A stretch of 24,698 nt of DNA. It comes from a virus. The DNA lies in the IMG/VR virus record IMGVR_UViG_3300036521_000002, positions 1 through 24,698 of that record, one strand, 5' to 3'. Below the pieces are notes generated by a model. It was not told the DNA's origin, did no database searches, and saw only the letters and a program-made list of their open reading frames with translations. Position numbers and translations under genes: made by a program. This document shows, piece by piece, positions 14,659 to 22,293 of the stretch; the first letter of the stretch is position 1; every line of letters begins with the position of its first letter.

Positions 14659-16431
14659 TCAGGGCTGCTGTGCCGGCGTCATCCAGGTCTCCGCCATGGA
14701 CACGCCGGTCGAGGCCTTTAAAGGACCCGTAGTGCGCGCCGTTGCAGACTGCACCCGCGAGATCAGGTCGGGTGAGGCATCGACGCGGACATTGACCGTG
14801 ACGTCAGCCGAACCCTTTAGCTCTGCGGTGACCGGGCCCTCCACCGTCGCCGTGAGGTCGCCGAGCAGGGAGCGGATATCCGGAGCGGCGCCCCGGCGAG
14901 GATCTCGCGGGGGGCTCGGCACGCTGCCAATATCCTGCGGCGTGGAGGCGTCTTGGAGCCAGGCCGGCGGCGCCTGCGGGTACCCGCGATCGACGGCATT
15001 CCAATAGGCGCGCGCCTCAGCCTGCGACCGATCGGCCAGTAGACGTTGATAGTCGGCCTGCGCCTGTGCCTGGCCACGCTCGGCCTCACCAGGCACATAG
15101 GGGAACAGCCGGTTTTCGCGCGCCTCGCCGGCCTCGTTGAAAAGCCGCTCCGCCCTTGCGATATCGCGATCCGTGACTTTCAAGGCGTTGGTGTCGTTGC
15201 CGAACTGGATGTCGCTGGCCCGTTTCTGCCGATAGTCGGGGTCGGTGGCGAGGCGCACCGCGTCGGTGATGACCTCGGTCGCGCCTTCCATCACGGAGGT
15301 GGCGCCGGCTGCATCGGCGCCAGTGCCGATTGCCTTCCAGAGGTTGCCCCAGGCATTGGTCAGGCGGTCAATGGCCGCCTGCTGGTCAGCAAGCACCCGA
15401 TTGAGATTCTCCTGCGTCGCGCCCGGTGACGCATTGATGCTCGCGAGGTACTTTTCGTACTCATCGCGCAGCGTGATCATCGCCGAAATGGCCCGGCGCG
15501 CTTCCTTGTCCGTGAAAATCGAGCCCAGCAGCATGTTGCGCTGCGTCTCGTCCATGCCGCGCGTCATGCGGGCAAGAACGTCGAGCACGGCCTCGAACTG
15601 ATCCTTGCCGTCGCGCGCCGCCTTGCTCAGCACCTTGCCGATGTCGACACCGCGCTTCTTGAAGGCGTTCGCCACCGTCGGCGAGAGGAGTTTTTCGAAG
15701 GCATCGCCGACCGCGGTCGCCGCCTCGCCGGATGTACCCGACACTTGCCGCACCACCTGCAGCATGGCCACGATCTTCTTGGTTCCTTCCAGCCCCTCAT
15801 AGCCGAGCTTGGCGGCCGAAGCCGCCAGCGAGGGCAGGTACTGCGCCATGTCCTTGAGCTCGAACTGGCCGAGCTGGCCGCCCACCACCAACGCATCGAA
15901 CGCCGCCTGCATCTGGTCGGCGGGCAGCTTGAGAGATGTCGCGAGCGCAGCCGCCGAGGCCGCCATGTCCTGGGTCGCGGCACCCGTCGCCTGCGCCGTG
16001 CGCAGCACCGCCGGCAGGAAGGCCATCGCTTCGGGAAGCGACTTGCCCGTCGCCACCAGCGCGTCGAGGCCGGCAACCGCCTCGTCGAAGGGGAGGGCGA
16101 TATCCTGCGCCATCTGCGATAGCCGGGCCGTCGCCGTCTTGGTCTCGGCATCCGTCGCGCCGGCGGCGAGGCCGACGCGTGTCATGGTCCGCTCCAGCGC
16201 GGCATAGTCCTTGATGCCGCTGATGACTGCGGCACCGGCAGCCGCGGCACCAATGCCGGCCCCAAGCATGGCACCGCCGAACGCCAGCGCCGATCGGGTC
16301 GCGCGGTCCACGACCGCGCCGGTCCGGCCGGCCTGCTCAAGCATCCGGGAATTGCGCGCGACCTTGGCGAAAACCGGGCTCGCCTTGTCCGTCGCCGAGA
16401 TGACGGCGCGGGCCTCGATCGTGCGGGCCAT
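14659..16431 (-). CDS. phage tail tape measure protein
   Basis: This 590-residue scaffold-ruler sets tail length and is ejected on infection. The PhageMin_Tail/TP901-type core is visible around residues 85-330: RTMTRVGLAAGATDAETKTA, SLPEAMAFLPAVLRTAQATG, then FELKDMAQYLPSLAASAAKL and GTSGEAATAVGDAFEKLLSPTV. A hydrophobic Gly/Ala-rich segment (48-70, FGGAMLGAGIGAAAAGAAV) would be a membrane-insertion stretch. The C-terminal 200 residues are helical and charged. The start is set at ATG 16429-16431 (MARTIEARAVISATDKAS) because the longer N-terminus is arginine-rich and overlaps the chaperone's -1 frame. It follows the frameshifting chaperone, the usual order. Confidence 0.95.
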   Translation of the reverse strand: MARTIEARAVISATDKASPVFAKVARNSRMLEQAGRTGAVVDRATRSALAFGGAMLGAGIGAAAAGAAVISGIKDYAALERTMTRVGLAAGATDAETKTATARLSQMAQDIALPFDEAVAGLDALVATGKSLPEAMAFLPAVLRTAQATGAATQDMAASAAALATSLKLPADQMQAAFDALVVGGQLGQFELKDMAQYLPSLAASAAKLGYEGLEGTKKIVAMLQVVRQVSGTSGEAATAVGDAFEKLLSPTVANAFKKRGVDIGKVLSKAARDGKDQFEAVLDVLARMTRGMDETQRNMLLGSIFTDKEARRAISAMITLRDEYEKYLASINASPGATQENLNRVLADQQAAIDRLTNAWGNLWKAIGTGADAAGATSVMEGATEVITDAVRLATDPDYRQKRASDIQFGNDTNALKVTDRDIARAERLFNEAGEARENRLFPYVPGEAERGQAQAQADYQRLLADRSQAEARAYWNAVDRGYPQAPPAWLQDASTPQDIGSVPSPPRDPRRGAAPDIRSLLGDLTATVEGPVTAELKGSADVTVNVRVDASPDLISRVQSATARTTGPLKASTGVSMAETWMTPAQQP

Positions 16432-16439
16432 GGGGCAAC

Positions 16440-16601
16440 CTAACGCTGGCGGGCGGGATACTGGCGACGGAAGGCGAGGCCGCGGCCCACCCAGCCGAGC
16501 AGATCGGGGAGCGGAAGCGGCGCGACGTCCTGCAGCCGCCAACCGAAGTGGAAGATCAGGATGTCGGCGGCGAGGTCGAGTTGGCCGCCGACGCCGCCGT
16601 G
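16440..16601 (-). CDS. GpE-type extension made by -1 frameshift (tail assembly chaperone, second half)
   Basis: This is the -1 frame reached from the chaperone gene at the slippery site. It adds 53 residues: H-G-G-V-G-G-Q-L-D-L, then AADILIFHFGWRLQDVAPL and PLPDLLGWVGRGLAFRRQYP. The D-I-L-I-FHF...L...PLPDLLGW..RGLAFR pattern is what is expected for the GpE-like partner of P2-type and Mu-type chaperones, and no independent start with an RBS is evident. The predicted fusion is 153 residues. It ends nine bases before the tape-measure ATG, the normal position. Confidence 0.75.
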   Translation of the reverse strand, partial: HGGVGGQLDLAADILIFHFGWRLQDVAPLPLPDLLGWVGRGLAFRRQYPARQR

Positions 16602-16900
16602 AAAAAACCCTTCACGGCGTCCCGAAGCGCGAGAGAGTCCGGGAGCGAGCACTGCACCAGCAGCGGCGGGGCGACATTGGCCAGACGCTCCACATAGCCG
16701 CGGATGGCCGCCATGTCGTCCTGCGGAAAGCCGACCTGAGGCGTCACGATGATCGCCGTGGGATCGCCGAGCTCCATGAAATCCCTGTAGCCGGGGGGCT
16801 TGAGTGTGATCGACGAGATGTCGCCCTCATGGCCCTTGATCGGTCTGACCAGCGGCACCGTCTTGGAGCCGTCGGGATTGTCGATGATGCGGGTGGCCAT
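16556..16900 (-). CDS. tail assembly chaperone (Mu gp41/TAC-like), zero-frame product
   Basis: A 114-residue chaperone that coats the tape measure during tail assembly and is absent from the finished tail. Visible: KTVPLVRPIKGHEGDISSIT, then PPGYRDFMELGDPTAII, then FPQDDMAAIRGYVERLANVAPPLL and LPDSLALRDAVKGFF, a helical layout with a hydrophobic-acidic core like Mu gp41 family members. ATG 16898-16900 is preferred over the upstream TTG because GGAGAG lies about nine bases ahead. Near its end it carries a slippery sequence. It sits directly before the tape measure gene and, in the reading direction, after the plus-strand insertion 16957-17766. Confidence 0.85.
   Translation of the reverse strand: MATRIIDNPDGSKTVPLVRPIKGHEGDISSITLKPPGYRDFMELGDPTAIIVTPQVGFPQDDMAAIRGYVERLANVAPPLLVQCSLPDSLALRDAVKGFFTAASAANSTSPPTS
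16601..16610 (-). promoter_or_regulatory. programmed -1 ribosomal frameshift site
   Basis: The minus strand reads GGGTTTTTTC. In the chaperone's zero frame (G GGT TTT TTC) it offers two overlapping X-XXY-YYZ heptamers, GGGTTTT and TTTTTTC. A -1 slip leads straight into the 53-residue GpE-like frame. Gene order, frame relation and heptamer all match the conserved tail-chaperone frameshift. Confidence 0.85.
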
Positions 16901-16956
16901 ATTGCGCAACTCTCCAATCGCTCTCAACGTGAGCGGGTACAGGCTGGGGAATGCCG

Positions 16957-17430
16957 ATGTTCAGAAATTTCATTCAGGTCGCCATCGCGACCATCGCGCT
17001 CCTGGCGCCGGCGGCTGCCGTCGAGCCAGTGATCATTCGCAACGACACGCCATGGTCGAATGAGACGGTACTGCGCGCCGTCGCCATGTTCAGCGTCGCC
17101 TGCAAGCCCCTCGGCGGCGCCATGTGGGACGAGCTCGAGAGCATTGAGGTGGAAGCGCTTCCCGAGTTCGCCGAATTCCGAAAGGACAGGGGCTGGAAGT
17201 ACACGATCTTCGTCCGCGCCAAGGTGCCGGACAGCCCATCGCTGATACCTGCTTCCCGCGCTGACATCGGGGTGATAGCGGGACACACGCTTCACTACGA
17301 CATTGGCGGAGGCAAATCGCCAGGGTTCTTCTCGACCAAGCGAGCGTCGAACTATCTCTGTGGCATCAAGAACTACGACACAGGGGACAGTTTGTTCGTC
17401 TCTGTGCCGGGTCTGAAGTTCCTGAAATAG
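16957..17430 (+). CDS. exported protein of unknown function, antisense insertion in the tail operon
   Basis: A 157-residue protein on the opposite strand to the rest of the late region. A signal peptide is clear: R3, a hydrophobic run at 5-18, and an AxA-type cleavage site after APAAA near residue 21, giving a mature periplasmic or secreted protein of about 136 residues. It has two cysteines in the mature part (C49 and C135), which could form a disulphide. I recognise no catalytic motif or family; the remainder is mixed alpha/beta and includes GWKYTIFVRAKVPDSPS and IGVIAGHTLHYDIGGG. ATG 16957 is preferred because GGGGA is six bases ahead; the first ATG at 16951 abuts it. It is likely a moron, perhaps for superinfection exclusion or lysogenic conversion. 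No good promoter was found. Confidence 0.75.
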   Translation: MFRNFIQVAIATIALLAPAAAVEPVIIRNDTPWSNETVLRAVAMFSVACKPLGGAMWDELESIEVEALPEFAEFRKDRGWKYTIFVRAKVPDSPSLIPASRADIGVIAGHTLHYDIGGGKSPGFFSTKRASNYLCGIKNYDTGDSLFVSVPGLKFLK

Positions 17431-17517
17431 GGATGCCGACTGCAGGTATGTGCCGATACGCAGATTGGCCTCCGCTACGGGTTCCGCTACCTTTCGTTGC
17501 GGAATCAGGAGACGCCT

Positions 17518-17766
17518 ATGAGCATCGTGGTGGCCATTTGCGGTATTTTACTGCTGATCGAGGGCGGCGCGACTGTGGTGAAGGCGTCCACAGCGATGCA
17601 TCAGATTTCGGGAGTTGTGAGCCTTGCCGGCGGTGTGACGGCCATCGGCCTCGCCGCGGTGATCTGGCAGCTTTCGGCAATTCGTCGGCATCTTGCGAAA
17701 GCTACCGATCCGGAAGTGAGCCTGGATGACTTCAGCAGCCGCGCGCGCGAGCCTCAGATCCGCTGA
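17518..17766 (+). CDS. small two-transmembrane protein of unknown function
   Basis: An 82-residue inner-membrane protein with two hydrophobic segments (about 2-20 and 32-54) separated by a short polar loop (SAIMHQ-like), then a charged cytoplasmic tail rich in Arg/Asp/Glu. AGGAG lies eight bases before the ATG. It follows the exported protein by 87 bases on the plus strand and the two probably form a small operon. Its stop overlaps the 3' end of the minus-strand tail tube gene by 13 bases. A holin is unlikely given the separate lysis cassette. The family resembles widespread small bacterial membrane proteins, and no function can be assigned. Confidence 0.7.
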   Translation: MSIVVAICGILLLIEGGATVVKASTAMHQISGVVSLAGGVTAIGLAAVIWQLSAIRRHLAKATDPEVSLDDFSSRAREPQIR

Positions 17767-18134
17767 TAGGCCTGGCCGGCGAAGCTCACGCCGGTGACCT
17801 CGCCCGTGGTGAGGTTCTGGCGCGGCCGACCGACGAGGCGGCACGCCGTGAAAAGGTGCGTCCGGTCGTTGTCTTCCTCTTCGATGGAGACATTGATCTT
17901 GCACTTCTTCGTCAGGGCGGCCCAGTCGACATCGCAATTGTTGCGGAACGTCACCTCCGCTCCCGGCAGGCGGGGGCGCACGATGAAGGCGGCGCTGCCG
18001 TCCTGATTGGCCTGCGCCTCGACCTCGCGGTCCGTCACGTCGAGGATGACATCCGCGTCGGTCGGCGAGAGGCGAACGCCGTCGACCTCGAAATAGACGC
18101 GGCCGCCGAAGGAATTACAGCAATTCGAGGCCAT
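17754..18134 (-). CDS. tail tube protein (Mu gpM/gp40-like)
   Basis: A 126-residue tube protein whose hexameric rings stack inside the sheath as the DNA conduit. The pattern fits the Mu-type tube family: F-G-G-R-VYFEVDGVRL, then DVTDREVEAQANQDGSAAFIVRPRLPGAEVTF, then NCDVDWAAL, INVSIEEED, LFTACRLVGRP and EVTGVSFAGQ at the C-terminus. GAGGAG precedes the ATG. A tandem Cys-Cys at residues 5-6 is unusual. It comes directly after the sheath gene (49-base gap), as in Mu. On the minus strand the next late gene, the tail chaperone, is separated from it by about 850 bases of opposite-strand cargo. Confidence 0.92.
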   Translation of the reverse strand: MASNCCNSFGGRVYFEVDGVRLSPTDADVILDVTDREVEAQANQDGSAAFIVRPRLPGAEVTFRNNCDVDWAALTKKCKINVSIEEEDNDRTHLFTACRLVGRPRQNLTTGEVTGVSFAGQAYQRI

Positions 18135-18183
18135 GACGGCTCCTCGTCAGTCCATGGGTGGAGAGGGGGGCGTAGTACCGGGA

Positions 18184-19659
18184 TCAGTAATCCCGATACT
18201 GAAGGAAGGTGGTGACGTTCGCCGCGAAGACGCGCAGCTGGTTGACAACATCGACCGGGATGTAGGCGTTCACTCGCGTCGCGTTGTTGCCGTCGCGTTC
18301 GACCTGAACGAACTCGGCGAAAAGCTCGGGCTTTTCCGTCACACCGAGCGCGACGAGGTCGCGATAGGCATGCACGAGCGTGTTGCGGATCGAGGCGGGC
18401 GTGGCAACTTCCGCCACGTTGAACGGGTTCTCATCCGCCAGCGCCTGCCGGGCGTGGCGGTTCGCGACCTCGGTGCGCATGTAGCGCACCGTGAACATCA
18501 TCTGGGCGATCGTCTCGATGTCGCGGAAAGTCGCGTCAGGCGCGCCAGCGGCGTTCACCTGCTCGGTCGTCACCACCCGGTCGATGGCGACCTGGCCGTC
18601 GACCGTCACCTTGTAGCCAGACATGCCGTCGACATAGAGCGCCTGGCGGTCGTCGATATCCCACCACACGGATCGGTCGTCGGGCGGCAGGATGCCGTCG
18701 AGGATCAGAGTCTGCAGCGGTCGCGAGAGTTCCGGCGCGTCCGTGAGATGCGCCGCAACCTGGCCACCGAGTGCCGCCGCCCATTCCCACACCGGCGACG
18801 GGCTGATCTGGCTCGCCATGATCGAGACGTGCCGATCGTTGCGACTATTGCCAAGCGTGACGTTGCTGGACAGCGTGCCAAAATTGGCGGTGATGTAATG
18901 GCCGTAGAGCTGCTTGGTCGGCGACCAGCGGCCGGAGGTGCCGGACAGGAAATCGCGGATCGTGTTCAGCGCGTTCGAATCGGCATAGGGCGCGGCGATC
19001 CAGTCGAACTCGTCGTCGCCGAGATTGGCGAGCGGCGTGATCAGGTCGGGCACGCCGGTACCACCGGCCAGCGCAACGATGGCCGTGTTGCCGGCGGTCA
19101 GCACATTCGGCTCGTCATTGACAATCCTCACCGCCAGGCCGTTACCCAGCGTGCCGACATGGCGCGCGGTGAGCGTGACCACACCCAGCGCGGCAGTCGC
19201 CGTGACTGGCAGGCCGGCGCCGTTGATGGCGGCAGCGAGCGCAGCCGCGACGAGGGTTACCGTGTCGGAGCTCAGCACCTGCACGGCAAGGCGCCGACCG
19301 AGGACCCGCAGCACGGCCACGCCGGTGCCGCCCGGCGCCGAGGAAAGGGTGATGGTGCCGGTCGCCGCGGCGCCGGCAGGGTCGGCCAGCGGAAGGGTCC
19401 AGATCGGCTGGAACGGCGCATTGCGGCGCGCCTTCAGATACATGTGGTGCAGCATCGAGCCGTTGCCGAAAAGCGCAATGGCCTCGGCCTCGGACTGGAT
19501 CGGGCCAACCGGCACGCCGGCCGTGGCCGAGCCTGCCGCCGTCTTCTGCCCGGCAAGCAGCAGGCGCGACTGGCCCTCATAGGGCGAGCCGCCTGAATTG
19601 ATCTCGGCATACCAGAAGGGCACCAGGATGTTGCCCGGGATGGTGTTGAAGGCGACCAT
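18184..19659 (-). CDS. contractile tail sheath protein (Mu gpL-like)
   Basis: A 491-residue sheath protein, the outer contractile cylinder of the tail. It matches the Mu gpL-type layout: VAFNTIPGNILVPFWYAEIN at the N-terminus, RLLLAGQKTAAGSATAGVPV, then SEAEAIALFGNGSMLHHMYLKARRNAP, and a C-terminal domain with DIETIAQMMFTVRYMRTEV, NTLVHAYRDLVALGVTEKPELF and ARVNAYIPVDVVNQLRVFA. Its length is typical for the family. GGAGA lies seven bases before the ATG. With the tube gene just downstream it identifies the particle as a myovirus. Confidence 0.96.
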   Translation of the reverse strand: MVAFNTIPGNILVPFWYAEINSGGSPYEGQSRLLLAGQKTAAGSATAGVPVGPIQSEAEAIALFGNGSMLHHMYLKARRNAPFQPIWTLPLADPAGAAATGTITLSSAPGGTGVAVLRVLGRRLAVQVLSSDTVTLVAAALAAAINGAGLPVTATAALGVVTLTARHVGTLGNGLAVRIVNDEPNVLTAGNTAIVALAGGTGVPDLITPLANLGDDEFDWIAAPYADSNALNTIRDFLSGTSGRWSPTKQLYGHYITANFGTLSSNVTLGNSRNDRHVSIMASQISPSPVWEWAAALGGQVAAHLTDAPELSRPLQTLILDGILPPDDRSVWWDIDDRQALYVDGMSGYKVTVDGQVAIDRVVTTEQVNAAGAPDATFRDIETIAQMMFTVRYMRTEVANRHARQALADENPFNVAEVATPASIRNTLVHAYRDLVALGVTEKPELFAEFVQVERDGNNATRVNAYIPVDVVNQLRVFAANVTTFLQYRDY

Positions 19660-19693
19660 TGAAGGGTCTCCGGTGCGCGGTCAGGGGAAAAGG

Positions 19694-19918
19694 TCAGTCG
19701 CGGCGGGCGCGGGTGGGTTTCGAACTCGCCGGCTCGGGATCGGGCCCGGCCGTGCCGGCGGCGATCACGTCGCCATCGCGCAACCGGCGCATCCAGAAGG
19801 AGGTTGCCGGCACCTCGCGGCCCTCGGCTGGCAGCGGAGACAGGTCGATCGGATCGCGCACCACGCGCACGACTTCGGCGCCATCGACCATGTCGACGGC
19901 CGGCTTGACGAAGGGCAT
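19694..19918 (-). CDS. DUF2635 protein (Mu gp38-like)
   Basis: A 74-residue protein: F-V-K-P, then VVRVVRDPIDLSPLPAEGREVP, W-M-RRLRDGDVI, then an acidic/basic tail. The VRDP...LPAEGxxVPxxxxWxRRLxDGDV signature is that of the DUF2635 family, which sits just before the sheath gene in Mu-like phages. Its precise role is not established; it is needed or conserved for tail assembly. It is 34 bases before the sheath start and 23 bases after the preceding gene's stop. Confidence 0.9.
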   Translation of the reverse strand: MPFVKPAVDMVDGAEVVRVVRDPIDLSPLPAEGREVPATSFWMRRLRDGDVIAAGTAGPDPEPASSKPTRARRD

Positions 19919-19941
19919 GGATGCCTCGCGAGAGTTGGGGG

Positions 19942-20718
19942 TCAGTCCTGCGGAAGGTCGGCGCGGGCCTCGATGTCGGGCTCGCCATCAGGCACGCCGG
20001 AGGGCGGCACGGTCTCGAAGCCGAGATTGACGCGGTCCAGCGGGTTGCGCGGCGGCATGGCTGGCGCCGCGCCGGCAAGTGCCAGCGAGATCGTCCGCCC
20101 ATAGGCGGTATCGATCAGTCCGGCCGCGACCTCGCGCAGAGGATGCGGCAGCCGGTCAAGCCCGGTCTCGTTGCCGGTCGGTGTCGGGTCGAGGCAGTCG
20201 TCCGGCACGCGCACACGTAGAGTGAGGGTGCGCTGCGCCAGCGGAATGCGTTCCTCGCCGGTGCGAAAGGGCACCGAGCGCTTGCTGAAGATCTGTTTGC
20301 CAGTCAACCGGCGCCAGAGCCTGCCAGACGGAAGTCCCAGCAGCGCGGCCATGATCTGCGTCTCGACAAGGTCGAGCGAGGCCTCGAGTTCGGCATCCGT
20401 CACCGGCACCAGCGGCGCATAGCCGCCGGCCGGCTCCCCGGTCTCGCCGAGCGCGACCATGGATATTTCCAGCACGAGTTCGACCGCGCGTCGGAAGGGC
20501 GGGCCGCCGGCGCTCTGGCCGGAATCGGCATCGTCCTGCTCGGTGTAGATCGAGATGACCGCCTGTCGCCGTGCCGGGTCGAGATCGTCGACCGGGTCGA
20601 GCGCACTGTCCATCACATGCGCGCCGGCGAGTGTCGGCCAGGGACCATCGGGCAGCGCGGCGCTGGGGCGCAGCGCCTCGACGGTGGCAAGGCGGAGTGC
20701 CGTGCGGGCGAGCGACAT
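19942..20718 (-). CDS. candidate tail terminator/completion protein (258 aa)
   Basis: The protein lies where Mu has its gp37 tail terminator, between the head-tail attachment gene and the gp38-like gene. The N-terminus (LARTALRLATVEALRPSA...AHVMDSALDPVDDL..ARRQAVISIYTEQDDAD) is of the kind found in proteins that cap the tail tube. The middle is acidic and helical (AELEASLDLVETQIMAALLG), and the C-terminus has basic and proline-rich stretches. At 258 residues it is longer than typical terminators, so a fusion or a distinct family is possible. GAGGAA precedes the ATG. Function is inferred from position and a weak pattern only. Confidence 0.6.
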   Translation of the reverse strand: MSLARTALRLATVEALRPSAALPDGPWPTLAGAHVMDSALDPVDDLDPARRQAVISIYTEQDDADSGQSAGGPPFRRAVELVLEISMVALGETGEPAGGYAPLVPVTDAELEASLDLVETQIMAALLGLPSGRLWRRLTGKQIFSKRSVPFRTGEERIPLAQRTLTLRVRVPDDCLDPTPTGNETGLDRLPHPLREVAAGLIDTAYGRTISLALAGAAPAMPPRNPLDRVNLGFETVPPSGVPDGEPDIEARADLPQD

Positions 20719-20727
20719 GGAAGTTCC

Positions 20728-21123
20728 TCAGGCGGCCGGCGGCCGCGATCGAAGATGCAGCCGCACGCGAGACTGACCGTCCGGCAGGGCTTCGGACACC
20801 TCGTAGGTCGCCCCTGTCCGGCGTCGCACAAGGTGGTCACCCTGGCGCGGAGTGTAAGGAAGGACGGAGACGGGAAGTGAGACGAAGGCGCGTGCCGAGC
20901 TGTGCGCGCCGCGGTCCGGCGTCACCGAGGACGCAGGTGAATTGCCCTGGCCCGCCCGGACACCCCGGTCGTCGAACACAGCGTCGAAAGGCATCTCTGC
21001 CCGTTCCGGGTCCGGCTCGGCGCGCGCATTCTTGTCAAGCTTGCGCATGGGCTGGAAGACGAAGCCCTCGGCGAATTCGTCGTCGACGGCAGCATCAAGG
21101 GCCGCCAGCAGAAACTCCCACAT
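20728..21123 (-). CDS. head-tail attachment protein (lambda FII-like)
   Basis: A 131-residue protein at the head-tail junction. The C-terminal half has GDHLVRRRTGATYEVSEALPDGQSRVRLHLR, matching the GDxLxRxxxxxYxVxxxxPDGxGxVxLxL pattern of FII-type attachment proteins, preceded by FVSLPVSVLPYTPR. The N-terminal part is acidic and low complexity. GGAGG precedes the ATG. It follows the major capsid gene and precedes the tail module, exactly where an FII equivalent is expected. In-frame sequence upstream to 21660 overlaps the capsid gene and is rejected. Confidence 0.75.
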   Translation of the reverse strand: MWEFLLAALDAAVDDEFAEGFVFQPMRKLDKNARAEPDPERAEMPFDAVFDDRGVRAGQGNSPASSVTPDRGAHSSARAFVSLPVSVLPYTPRQGDHLVRRRTGATYEVSEALPDGQSRVRLHLRSRPPAA

Positions 21124-21164
21124 GGCGGCCTCCGAAGTTGAGATGCGGCTAAGGCCCGGCGTCG

Positions 21165-22220
21165 TCAGGTGCGCTTGCCGGGCACCAGGACCTGGGGGCG
21201 CACGCAGTACTGCAGGGCGTTCATCTGCGCGTCGAGCTTGTAGCCCTTGCGGTTCTCGGTCTCGCGGATCGGCGGAACGATGATACGCCGACCCGGCTGG
21301 TTCACGCCGCCCTCGACGCTCGGGTTGAAGTCCGAAGGTCCATAGGCGGTCTTGAAAAGGCCGGGAACGCCGGTCGGGAATATCTGGCACTTGTCGGCAT
21401 CGATGAAGCCCGTCGCGCCGACTGCGCCACGGTAGTTCTCCCACACGATGCCGCCGAACTCGAAGATCGGGTAGGCACCGCGATTGGCGCCTATATAGCC
21501 CTCGCGCAGGATCTGCGCCTCGCTCCAGCCCTTGAAGGTCTCGCGCACTTCCTTGTGCGCGAGCACGTCGTCGAAGAAATTGTCGCCGCAGAACACATGA
21601 ACGCCGGTGAACGGCACGCCGCCGAGCGTATCCTGCAAGCCACGCACGATGCCGGCGCATTTCTTGCGGAAGGCCCCCTCGGCAGGTGCCGCGTTGTCGA
21701 GATCGAAGTCGACCTCCGCCGGCGCCGCGATGCCGAATTCCGAGAACAGGTCCAGATTGCCGATGGCGGACCCGGCCGGGTAGCTCACCACGCCCTTGAG
21801 GGCACCCATGCGGGTATATTCCTCGGTAGCGGAGAACGAGTTGACGATGATGCGCAGCCGGCTCGCCACCTTGTTGGCGATCGTCTCGCGGGCGCGCTCG
21901 GCGCCGAAGGCCAGGACGTTCTGGATCTCCTCCGCCATGATGGCGTCATTGACCTCGAAATGCGGGATCGAGAACACCCGCATATTGGCCTTCTGCTTGT
22001 CGATGGTGATGCCGGGCGCGCCGCGCGGGGTGGCCGGGACCAGCACCAGGATGTCGCCCTTCTTGGCGACGGCGATCGTGGTGGTGTCGACCGGCTCGGC
22101 GTCGAACAGGCCGAGCTCGCCGATGCGGCCCGGAACATAGGCGACGTCGTTGACGGCGTCGGTCAGCGACAGCTCCGAGAACGCCGGATCGCTGCCGAAG
22201 ATGTCGGCAATGGTGGGCAT
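21165..22220 (-). CDS. major capsid protein (lambda E family)
   Basis: A 351-residue HK97-fold shell protein (lambda E is 341). Visible family traits are an N-terminal FGSDPAFSELSLTDAVNDV region, GLFDAEPVDTTTIAVAKKGD, VFSIPHFEVNDAIMAEEIQNV (E-loop to spine) and a central helix with KCAGIVRGLQDTLGG. FEFGGIVWENYRGAVG and a C-terminal RENRKGYKLDAQMNAL-like end complete it. AGGAGA lies before the ATG. The upstream 73-base gap holds a strong hairpin. It is the most abundant virion protein and should be strongly translated. The call is firm. Confidence 0.97.
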   Translation of the reverse strand: MPTIADIFGSDPAFSELSLTDAVNDVAYVPGRIGELGLFDAEPVDTTTIAVAKKGDILVLVPATPRGAPGITIDKQKANMRVFSIPHFEVNDAIMAEEIQNVLAFGAERARETIANKVASRLRIIVNSFSATEEYTRMGALKGVVSYPAGSAIGNLDLFSEFGIAAPAEVDFDLDNAAPAEGAFRKKCAGIVRGLQDTLGGVPFTGVHVFCGDNFFDDVLAHKEVRETFKGWSEAQILREGYIGANRGAYPIFEFGGIVWENYRGAVGATGFIDADKCQIFPTGVPGLFKTAYGPSDFNPSVEGGVNQPGRRIIVPPIRETENRKGYKLDAQMNALQYCVRPQVLVPGKRT

Positions 22221-22241
22221 GGTGGTCTCCTGGAAGGCCCC

Positions 22242-22282
22242 GGCCGTCCGGCGGGGGTGACGAAGGGACTGGCCGGACGGCC
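22242..22282 (-). promoter_or_regulatory. strong hairpin in the 5' leader of the major capsid gene
   Basis: GGCCGTCCGGC (22242-22252) and its exact complement (22272-22282) form an 11-bp perfect stem with a 19-base loop, ending about ten bases upstream of the capsid AGGAGA ribosome-binding site. No T-run follows, so it is not a simple terminator. It may protect or process the mRNA. Confidence 0.5.
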
Positions 22283-22293
22283 CGGCGGGGAGA

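Noticed and set aside
16432-16542. Longer N-terminus for the tape measure protein
   Set aside because: The extra 37 residues are Arg/Pro-rich and lie in the GpE-like frame; MARTIEARAVIS is the natural start.
16890-16956. Promoter for the plus-strand cargo pair
   Set aside because: A TTGCGC box is present but no matching -10 element lies at a suitable distance.
18133-19596. 487-codon open frame on the plus strand
   Set aside because: It is antisense to the sheath gene, has an Arg/His-rich composition typical of GC-rich shadow frames, and lacks any recognisable motif.
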